This document shows positions 34,864 through 40,549 of a stretch of DNA of 40,549 bases, in pieces. How positions within the stretch are numbered: the first letter of the stretch is position 1; every line of letters begins with the position of its first letter. Under the pieces are notes generated by a model. It saw only the letters and a program-made list of their open reading frames with translations, was not told where the DNA came from and made no database searches. Both the position numbers and the translations under genes were made by a program. Source of the DNA: Clostridia bacterium (GTDB lineage Bacteria; Bacillota; Clostridia; Christensenellales; Borkfalkiaceae); NCBI GenBank assembly GCA_017467265.1, contig JAFTSO010000020.1:1-40549 (forward strand), read 5' to 3'.

Positions 34864-36297
34864 ATGGATATTAAATTTGAAAATAGAAAAGTAATGCTTA
34901 CCGAAACGATTTTGCGTGACGCGCATCAATCGCAAGCGGCTACGCGTATGAAAATCGAAGAAATGCTCCCCGTTTTGGAACAACTCGATGAAATTGGATA
35001 TTATTCGATCGAGGCGTGGGGTGGCGCAACGTTCGACTCCTGCCTTCGTTTCTTAAATGAAGATCCTTGGGAGCGTTTGAGAACGTTAAAATCGCACTTA
35101 AAAACGCCTATTCAGATGCTTTTGCGAGGACAAAACCTGTTGGGCTATCGTCACTATGCGGACGATGTTGTGGAGAAATTCGTAGCAAAATCCATTGAAA
35201 ACGGTGTGGGTGTTATTCGTGTGTTCGACGCGTTGAACGATCCTCGAAATCTGGAAGTTTCGATGAAAGCTATTAAAAAATACGGCGGTGTATGCGAAGC
35301 AACAATCTGTTATACTAGCGCTGTCGTAGATGGTAAAGAAGTCTTTACGGACGAATATTTTGTAGATCTTGCAAAGCAGCTCGAAGAGCGTGGTGCGGAT
35401 AATATCTGTTTGAAAGATATGGCTAACTTGCTGTTGCCGTTCCGTGCGTACACCCTTGTTAGCGCGTTGAAGAAGGCGCTGAAACCTACGACGAAATTGC
35501 ATTTACACACGCATAACACGACAGGTACGGGCGATATGATGTATTTGATGGCGATTTTGGCTGGTGTGGACATTGTCGATACGGCGCTTTCGCCACTTGG
35601 CAATGGTACGTCGCAGCCTGCTACCGAGCCTTTGGTGGCAACGCTTAAAGGTACGCCGTATGACACGGGTATCGATATTAACAACCTCTTGCCTATCGTT
35701 AAGCACTTCAAAACAGTCGAAAAACGTCTTAAAGACGACAAAATTCTCAATGAAAAATCGAAAGGGATCGACGTTAACACGCTCTTGTATCAAGTTCCCG
35801 GTGGTATGCTTTCAAACCTTATCAATCAGCTGGAAAAGGCGGGCAAGGCAGATAAACTGATGGAGTGTCTTGCGGAAGTACCCAATGTCAGAAAAGACTG
35901 TGGTTATCCGCCGCTCGTCACGCCTTCGTCGCAGATTGTTGGTACGCAGGCGGTTATGAACGTCGTAATGAACGAGCGTTATAAAATGGTCACTAAAGAA
36001 ACGAGAGATTTGTTTGCAGGCAAATACGGTACTTTACCGATGCCCCTGAATGAAGAAGTAGCGGAAAAAGTTTTGAAAGGCGCAGAACGCATCACTTGCA
36101 GACCTGCCGATTTGTTGCAGCCCGAATACGAAGATATCAAAAAGAAAGTCATTGAACTTGGCTATTACGAAAAGGAAGAGGACGTGCTCTCGTATGCGGT
36201 CTTTGAACAGGTGGCTGAGAATTTCTTCAAGTGGCGCGAAGCGCAGAAAAACGGCATTGATAGAGATTTGGCAAAAACCAACGTTTATCCCGTTTGA
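34864..36297 (+). CDS. oadA: Oxaloacetate/pyruvate carboxyltransferase alpha subunit (OadA/PycB/5S type), no biotin domain
   Basis: The 477-residue protein has an HMGL-like TIM barrel with TETILRDAHQSQAATR (metal-binding Asp), SIEAWGGATFDSCLRFL, LLRGQNLLGYRHY, NICLKDMANLL (catalytic-site Lys), and LHLHTHNTTGTG (metal ligands). The C-terminal conserved carboxylase domain then runs from about residue 290 to the end. Classical OadA continues into a Pro/Ala linker and biotin domain; here the protein stops after the carboxylase domain, as in the transcarboxylase 5S subunit. It moves the carboxyl group between oxaloacetate/pyruvate and biotin. GAGGTG lies just before the ATG. It closes the operon before a strong terminator. 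Confidence 0.93.
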   Translation: MDIKFENRKVMLTETILRDAHQSQAATRMKIEEMLPVLEQLDEIGYYSIEAWGGATFDSCLRFLNEDPWERLRTLKSHLKTPIQMLLRGQNLLGYRHYADDVVEKFVAKSIENGVGVIRVFDALNDPRNLEVSMKAIKKYGGVCEATICYTSAVVDGKEVFTDEYFVDLAKQLEERGADNICLKDMANLLLPFRAYTLVSALKKALKPTTKLHLHTHNTTGTGDMMYLMAILAGVDIVDTALSPLGNGTSQPATEPLVATLKGTPYDTGIDINNLLPIVKHFKTVEKRLKDDKILNEKSKGIDVNTLLYQVPGGMLSNLINQLEKAGKADKLMECLAEVPNVRKDCGYPPLVTPSSQIVGTQAVMNVVMNERYKMVTKETRDLFAGKYGTLPMPLNEEVAEKVLKGAERITCRPADLLQPEYEDIKKKVIELGYYEKEEDVLSYAVFEQVAENFFKWREAQKNGIDRDLAKTNVYPV

Positions 36298-36310
36298 TAA
36301 GATGAGCTTT

Positions 36311-36332
36311 GTGAAACATATAGCGTGAAACA
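36311..36332 (+). repeat. Paired GTGAAACA direct repeat, copy 1
   Basis: GTGAAACA occurs at 36311 and 36325, a 14-bp period, just downstream of the oadA-type gene and before its terminator. The same paired arrangement recurs at 36447 and 36461. Confidence 0.5.
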
Positions 36333-36335
36333 TTA

Positions 36336-36370
36336 TACGCAACCGACAATTTTTGTCGGTTGCGTAATTT
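36336..36370 (+). terminator. Rho-independent terminator of the carboxyltransferase operon
   Basis: TACGCAACCGACAA (36336-36349) pairs perfectly with TTGTCGGTTGCGTA (36353-36366) across a 3-nt loop, followed by ATTTTA. Confidence 0.9.
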
Positions 36371-36446
36371 TAAGAAAAGAATTTTTTTGTAAATCAAATA
36401 ACCTCTGTTCTCGGGTGCATATCATTATGTGTAAATATGCGCAAAC

Positions 36447-36468
36447 GTGAAACAATTACCGTGAAACA
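36447..36468 (+). repeat. Paired GTGAAACA direct repeat, copy 2
   Basis: GTGAAACA at 36447 and 36461 repeats the 14-bp spaced pair found at 36311-36332. This copy lies about 70 bp upstream of the HI0933-family start, where a promoter would be expected, so it could be a direct-repeat regulator site. Confidence 0.45.
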
Positions 36469-36535
36469 AAATATATTGTGTTTATTAACGGGGGAATTAT
36501 TGAGGTTAAAAAATCGGCTTTTAGGCGGTAAAAAG

Positions 36536-37819
36536 ATGAAAAACGTATGTGTAATCGGCGGTGGTGCGGCTGGATTAATGGCGGCGTATGCAGCCGCTGA
36601 AAAAGGGCATCAAGTGACGCTTTTTGAAAAAAATGAGAAGCTCGGAAAGAAAATATATATAACGGGGAAGGGGCGTTGTAATTTTACCAACGACGTCGCC
36701 GCTGAGGATTTTTTACAAAACGTAGTACGTGGTAGAAAGTTCTTAACAGGCGCTATTTATGCTTTTTCTCCACAAAAAACGATAGATTTGATGGAAAATT
36801 ATGGATTATCGGTCAAAATTGAGCGTGGAAATCGTGCGTTTCCTGTGACCGATCACGCCAGTGACGTCACAAAAACGCTGGAAAAAGCCTGTAAATCGGT
36901 AGGGGTTTCTATCCATTTGAATGAAAAAGTTGAAAAAATCATCACTACTATGTCAGATATAATACCTATGTCTGACATAGCTTACTATACTACGTCAGGC
37001 ATATGTATTACGCCACGCGTAGTAAAGTTAAAGACGGAAAGATGTGAATACGATTGCGACGAAATTATTGTCGCGACAGGTGGAATCAGTTATCCATCGA
37101 CGGGCTCGACAGGGGACGGCTATATTTTTGCACAAAAGTGTGGACACACTGTCACTGACTTAAAGACAGGGCTTTGCGGCTTAAATTTACACGGCTCGAC
37201 GCATATGCCTTTGCAAGGTTTAGCGCTTAAAAATGTTACCTTTACCGTTAAAAACGGTAATAAAGTGATTTATGAAGAATTTGGCGAGATGCTGTTCACT
37301 CATTTTGGCGTGTCTGGACCGATTGTTTTGTCGGCATCATCGATGATCAACCGTTTGCCGTTGGACAAACTAACTGCAACGGTGGACTTAAAACCTGCTT
37401 TGGACGAGCAAACGTTGGACAAACGCCTGCTGCGTGATTTTGAAAAATACAAAAACAAGCAAATTTCCAACGCGTTCATAGAGCTTTTGCCACAAAAACT
37501 CATTGCCGCTGTATTATACACGGCGTCTGTTTCGCCGTCGAAGGCGGTCAATGTGGTGACGAAAGAAGAACGCGCCCGTCTTATCAAAACGCTAAAAGCG
37601 TTTCCCTTAAAACTTCGCAGTTTGCGTGGTTTTGAAGAGGCGATCATCACGTCGGGCGGTGTGGAGCTTTCGGAGATCAATCCCAAAACAATGGAGAGCA
37701 AGAAGGTAAAAGGTTTGCGCTTTTGCGGCGAAGTTTTAGACGTGGACGCATTTACGGGCGGTTTTAATATGCAGATCGCTTTTGCGACGGGCTACGCGGC
37801 AGGAAATAGCATCGATTGA
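36536..37819 (+). CDS. HI0933-family NAD(P)/FAD-dependent oxidoreductase
   Basis: This 427-residue flavoprotein belongs to the YhiN/YtfP/HI0933 family. The FAD-binding start VCVIGGGAAGLMAAYAA, the YITGKGRCNFTN block, RAFPVTDHASDV, ATGGISYPSTGSTGDGY, and the C-terminal TSGGVELSEINPKTMESK and GGFNMQIAFATGY are all diagnostic. The physiological role of the family is unsettled. About 20 extra residues (TTMSDIIPMSDIAYYTT...) interrupt the region between NEKVEKI and IIVATGG and are encoded by a palindromic DNA element. I chose ATG 36536 because the FAD motif starts right after it and AGGCGG precedes it; the frame is open to ATG 36437 but that extension has no homology. Confidence 0.88.
   Translation: MKNVCVIGGGAAGLMAAYAAAEKGHQVTLFEKNEKLGKKIYITGKGRCNFTNDVAAEDFLQNVVRGRKFLTGAIYAFSPQKTIDLMENYGLSVKIERGNRAFPVTDHASDVTKTLEKACKSVGVSIHLNEKVEKIITTMSDIIPMSDIAYYTTSGICITPRVVKLKTERCEYDCDEIIVATGGISYPSTGSTGDGYIFAQKCGHTVTDLKTGLCGLNLHGSTHMPLQGLALKNVTFTVKNGNKVIYEEFGEMLFTHFGVSGPIVLSASSMINRLPLDKLTATVDLKPALDEQTLDKRLLRDFEKYKNKQISNAFIELLPQKLIAAVLYTASVSPSKAVNVVTKEERARLIKTLKAFPLKLRSLRGFEEAIITSGGVELSEINPKTMESKKVKGLRFCGEVLDVDAFTGGFNMQIAFATGYAAGNSID
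36948..37024. repeat. Tandem hairpin (palindromic) element inserted in frame in a coding region
   Basis: Two adjacent inverted repeats lie inside the HI0933-family gene. First, CTATGTCAGA (36948-36957) pairs with TCTGACATAG (36971-36980). Second, TACTACG...GGC (36988-37000) pairs with GCC...CGTAGTA (37012-37024). The frame stays open across both. They coincide with about 20 residues absent from typical family members. The layout recalls REP/BIME-like or Rickettsia palindromic elements, but I see no second copy in this window. Confidence 0.5.
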
Positions 37820-37872
37820 TGCGAAAATATACAGATTTTACGAGAGAATACGCCGTTTTTTAATCAAAAGAC

Positions 37873-37901
37873 TTGACGAACAGTTGATTTTTTCGTATAA
37901 T
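37873..37901 (+). promoter_or_regulatory. Sigma-A-type promoter for the chorismate mutase-CMP kinase unit
   Basis: TTGACG (37873-37878) and a perfect TATAAT (37896-37901) have a 17-bp spacer. The leader is about 47 nt and contains a small hairpin TATATCC/GGATATA (37923-37941) directly before the GGAG ribosome site, which could modulate translation. Confidence 0.87.
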
Positions 37902-37954
37902 GAGCGTAAGAAAATATGAAGCTATATCCATTTTGGATATAAAACGGAGAAAAT

Positions 37955-38968
37955 ATGACGATAATTCGTGGCGCGACAACGATCGTGCAGGACAATAAAA
38001 CGGAGATTTCCGCGTCCGTAAAAGAGCTTTTAGATGAAGTTTTCGCGGTAAACGTGCTCCAAAAAGAAGAAGTAAAATGCTTTATTTTTTCGTTGACGAC
38101 AGATATTCACTCCTATCATCCCGCGAAGGCAGCTAGGGAGAGTGGATATGATTTTGCGCCCCTTTTCGCGGCGATAGAGCCGGAGATTGACGGGGGATTA
38201 AAGTTGTGTATTCGTTTGATGCTCCTGACTGAGCTCGCGGATAATAGAGCGGCAAAGCACATATATCAAAAGGGGGCGAAAACCTTGCGTAAGGATATTT
38301 CTGAAAAGCTGAATATAGCGTTGGACGGACCTGCCGGCAGCGGTAAGAGTACGGTGGCGAAAGTTTTGGCGAAAGATTACAACATTTTGTATCTTGATAC
38401 GGGGGCAATGTACCGCGCTTGCGGTCTGAAAGCGTTGCGGTTGGGGATTGACACCAAAGACGGTGCTGCGGTGGCAAAAATGCTGCCTTCACTGGACGTA
38501 AAAGTGGAATATAAGGACGGAAAACAGCATACGTTATTAGACGGCGAAGACGTTTCTTCGGCGATTCGCGAAAACGCCGTGTCGATGGCGGCGTCCAACG
38601 TTTCGGCGCACCCTGCGGTGCGTATCAAAATGGTGGAAATGCAGCGCGAAATCGCAGGAAGTATGTCCTGTGTTTTGGACGGTCGCGACATCGGCTCGAC
38701 GGTGTTGCCAAACGCAAAATTCAAGTTTTTCGTGACTGCGGATAGCGCTGTCCGCGCAGAGCGCCGCTATAAGGAACTGCAAGCGCGCGGAGAAAACGTG
38801 GATTTCGAGAAATTACACGAAGAGATTAAGGCGAGAGACAAGCAGGACAGCGAACGCGAATTTTCGCCCTTAAAATGTGCAGACGATGCGATTGTCGTTG
38901 ATACGTCGGCGATGGATATCGACGAAGTCGTTGCAACGATCAAAAAGCATATTCAATCGAAAATTTGA
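37955..38968 (+). CDS. cmk: Fusion: AroH-type chorismate mutase + cytidylate kinase
   Basis: One 337-residue frame joins two enzymes. Residues 1 to about 114 match monofunctional AroH chorismate mutase: IIRGATT (active-site Arg5), SLTTDIHSYHPAKAARE, IEPEIDGGLKLCIRLM (Glu and Arg of the active site) and HIYQKGAKTLRKD (Tyr, Arg). The Cys that precedes this Glu in Bacillus AroH is Ala here. Residues from about 116 are CMP kinase: IALDGPAGSGKSTVAKVLA (P-loop), YLDTGAMYRA, VLDGRDIGSTVLPNA and a lid region with RRYKEL. The second enzyme makes (d)CDP; the first makes prephenate for Phe/Tyr. No stop or restart codon separates them. Next come plsC (18 bp) and ispH, the common cmk-plsC-ispH neighbourhood. 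Confidence 0.9.
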   Translation: MTIIRGATTIVQDNKTEISASVKELLDEVFAVNVLQKEEVKCFIFSLTTDIHSYHPAKAARESGYDFAPLFAAIEPEIDGGLKLCIRLMLLTELADNRAAKHIYQKGAKTLRKDISEKLNIALDGPAGSGKSTVAKVLAKDYNILYLDTGAMYRACGLKALRLGIDTKDGAAVAKMLPSLDVKVEYKDGKQHTLLDGEDVSSAIRENAVSMAASNVSAHPAVRIKMVEMQREIAGSMSCVLDGRDIGSTVLPNAKFKFFVTADSAVRAERRYKELQARGENVDFEKLHEEIKARDKQDSEREFSPLKCADDAIVVDTSAMDIDEVVATIKKHIQSKI

Positions 38969-38986
38969 CGCACTTTCGGGGTAATT

Positions 38987-39766
38987 ATGGAAGAAAAGAA
39001 TGAGAGCGATTTGCAGGCGCGATCACAGGAAAAATCTGTCGAAAAAGCCGCTGAAAAGCCTGTTAAAAAGAAGAAAAAGAAGGAAACGCCTATTACGGTC
39101 AAAGCGAATAAAAAGGGGCGACATATCAGCGTAAAAATGAACATTTTGCGTATTTTGTTGATACCGCTCTCGCGTGTGTTTAGACCGTTCCGCTATTATG
39201 GAAACCATAAAATCAAAGACGGGGCATACGTGTACGTTTGCAATCATTATTCGATTTTTGATCCCGTGTACGTGGCTTGGACGTCGTGGGAAATTATCCA
39301 TTTTGTTGCAAAGCGTCAAAATTTCGAAACGCCGATTATCGGCAGTTTGGCGCGCGCCGTGAAGGCGATCAGCGCGAATCGCGACGGCAACGACGTGCGA
39401 GCGATGCTTGATTCGATCAAGTGCCTGAAAAACGGCGAAAAGATTTGTATTTTTCCCGAAGGAACCAGAAATAAGACGGAAGAGCCAATGTTGGAGTTTC
39501 ACCACGGCGCAGCGGTGATGTCGATTAAGACGAAAACGCCGATTATCCCGATGGTGATTTACAAACGTCCGCGTTGGTTTAGAATGACACATATTTTGGT
39601 GGGTGAGCCGTTGGAATTTGGCGAGTATTACGGCAAAAAAATGACGGAAGAAGAGATGGCGTCGGTGGACGATCGTCTGCGTGAACATATGTTGAAAATG
39701 CGTGCAGATCACGCGGAATTTCTCGCGAATAAAAAGGCGAACAAGAAGAAAAAGAAGGCAAACTAA
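38987..39766 (+). CDS. plsC: 1-acyl-sn-glycerol-3-phosphate acyltransferase PlsC
   Basis: PlsC acylates lysophosphatidic acid to phosphatidic acid at the membrane. The 259-residue protein has the acyltransferase motifs NHYSIFD (about residues 86-92), IFPEGTRNKTEE (about 161-172) and the later PIIPMVI block. Unusually, it has a basic N-terminal extension of about 50 residues (Lys/Glu-rich, KKKKKKE) before the first hydrophobic helix and a Lys-rich C-terminus (NKKANKKKKKAN). Both tails may bind acidic phospholipids or nucleic acid; that is inference. Only a weak ribosome site (CGGGG) precedes the ATG. The stop overlaps the ispH start by one base (TAATG). Confidence 0.92.
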   Translation: MEEKNESDLQARSQEKSVEKAAEKPVKKKKKKETPITVKANKKGRHISVKMNILRILLIPLSRVFRPFRYYGNHKIKDGAYVYVCNHYSIFDPVYVAWTSWEIIHFVAKRQNFETPIIGSLARAVKAISANRDGNDVRAMLDSIKCLKNGEKICIFPEGTRNKTEEPMLEFHHGAAVMSIKTKTPIIPMVIYKRPRWFRMTHILVGEPLEFGEYYGKKMTEEEMASVDDRLREHMLKMRADHAEFLANKKANKKKKKAN

Positions 39767-40549
39767 TGGAATTTGTGATAGCAAAAAGCGGCGGCTTTTG
39801 CCATGGTGTCAAACACGCTGTCAATACCGCGCTTTCAATCAATCCTGAAAATACGTATATATTTGGTGAGATTATCCACAACGCGACGGTGGTGCAGGAG
39901 ATTTCGCAGCGTGGAATTAAGACGGTGGAGCGTTTGGCTGACGTGCCGCAGGGGGCGACGCTGATCATCCGTTCACACGGCGTAGGGAAGAAAATTTACG
40001 AACAATGCGCCGAACGGAATATCGAGATTGTCGATTGCACCTGTGAATTTGTACGTCGCACGCAAAAGATTGTACGTGCAGAATACGAGAAGGGAAAAGC
40101 GATCGTGATCGTCGGGGAAAAGACGCATCCGGAAGTCGTAGGCTTGAACGGTTGGTGTAATGACGAAGCGTATATTTTTTCAACGGAAGACGAAGATTTT
40201 TCAATTTTACCCGAAAGAGAGTGCTGTGTAGTGGCGCAAACGACCTATTCGCAGGAAAAATTTGAAAAAATTATAAAAAATCTTAATAATATCCGTAGAA
40301 AAACAGTTGAAGTTTTTCAAACAATTTGCTATACTACTATAGGACGGCAAAATGAGGCGGACGAAATATCGAAACAATGTGACGCGATGTTGGTGATCGG
40401 CGGCTTAAACAGCAGCAACACAAACAAGCTGTACGACATCTGCGCGAAGAATTGTTCTCACGTATTCCGTTTGGCGAGTGCTGCCGATCTCGAATATAAA
40501 AAAATCAAAAGATTTAGAAAGGTAGGTATTGTTACGGGTGCAAGCACCC
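39766..40549 (+). CDS. ispH: 4-hydroxy-3-methylbut-2-enyl diphosphate reductase IspH (5' part)
   Basis: IspH is the iron-sulfur enzyme of the last step of the MEP isoprenoid pathway. The frame stays open to the window end (261 codons). Visible features are AKSGGFCHGVKHAV (first cluster Cys at residue 12), SHGVGKKIYE, VDCTCEFVRRTQKI (second cluster Cys), GEKTHPEVVG, AQTTYSQEKF, TICYTTIGRQNEA (third cluster Cys), and GGLNSSNTNKL. All three cluster ligands are present. The window ends at VTGAST, near the C-terminal end of the reductase domain. In many Clostridia ispH is fused to or followed by ribosomal protein S1, which cannot be checked here. The start overlaps the plsC stop by one base. Confidence 0.94.
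   Translation, partial: MEFVIAKSGGFCHGVKHAVNTALSINPENTYIFGEIIHNATVVQEISQRGIKTVERLADVPQGATLIIRSHGVGKKIYEQCAERNIEIVDCTCEFVRRTQKIVRAEYEKGKAIVIVGEKTHPEVVGLNGWCNDEAYIFSTEDEDFSILPERECCVVAQTTYSQEKFEKIIKNLNNIRRKTVEVFQTICYTTIGRQNEADEISKQCDAMLVIGGLNSSNTNKLYDICAKNCSHVFRLASAADLEYKKIKRFRKVGIVTGAST

Overview
The window is a bacterial chromosome segment of about 40 kb, dense with housekeeping genes. It looks like a low-GC Gram-positive lineage (Bacillota, Clostridia-like, probably an uncultured gut-type or anaerobic group). The evidence is family-level only: a division and cell-wall (dcw) cluster with FtsA/FtsZ, RNase Y, a MurE with a DNPR motif (predicting meso-diaminopimelate peptidoglycan), textbook sigma-A promoters (TTGACA-17-TATAAT), strong Shine-Dalgarno sites, occasional TTG/GTG starts, and a biotin-dependent sodium-pump decarboxylase. 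I saw no insertion sequence, prophage or CRISPR array.

Layout. (1) 1-12036: dcw cluster, in order the C-terminal end of a penicillin-binding protein, murE, mraY, murD, ftsW, murA, ftsQ; then a terminator and a new promoter for ftsA-ftsZ; then a 335-bp intergenic region and murC. murG and murB are absent from their usual places. (2) 12183-21711: ftsK-type DNA translocase, rimO, pgsA, a divergent cinA, recA and rny, the last with its own promoter and a leader that folds as a three-way junction. (3) 21857-29703: an accessory-like stretch: tRNA-Thr(GGT) with pdxK behind it, a GH130-type glycosidase/phosphorylase on the minus strand divergent from an AraC regulator plus ABC exporter, an MgtC-family protein, a DUF4965/glutaminase A-like protein, and tRNA-Trp(CCA) on the minus strand. 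(4) 29810-31290: rnhA and a VTT/DedA-type membrane protein whose frame is broken by one base. (5) 31446-36297: a five-gene biotin-dependent unit: an acyl-CoA-type carboxyltransferase, OadG-like, biotin carrier, OadB sodium pump, and an OadA/PycB/5S-type carboxyltransferase without its own biotin domain. (6) 36536-40549: an HI0933-family flavoprotein carrying an in-frame palindromic insertion, a chorismate mutase-CMP kinase fusion, plsC and the start of ispH.

How the genes work together. Regions 1-2 make peptidoglycan precursors (MurA, C, D, E, MraY), build septal wall (FtsW and the PBP), assemble the divisome (FtsQ, A, Z) and clear DNA from the septum (FtsK). Region 5 encodes all three parts of a classical transcarboxylase (12S-like, 5S-like, 1.3S-like) together with a Na+-translocating decarboxylase membrane subunit, suggesting one biotin carrier shared between a soluble carboxyl exchange and a sodium pump.

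Most unusual items: the composite transcarboxylase/sodium-pump operon with a 12S-like subunit that has lost canonical active-site motifs; the AroH-Cmk fusion; the rny leader structure; a candidate minus-strand small RNA between ftsZ and murC; and the tandem hairpin element inserted in frame in the HI0933-family gene.
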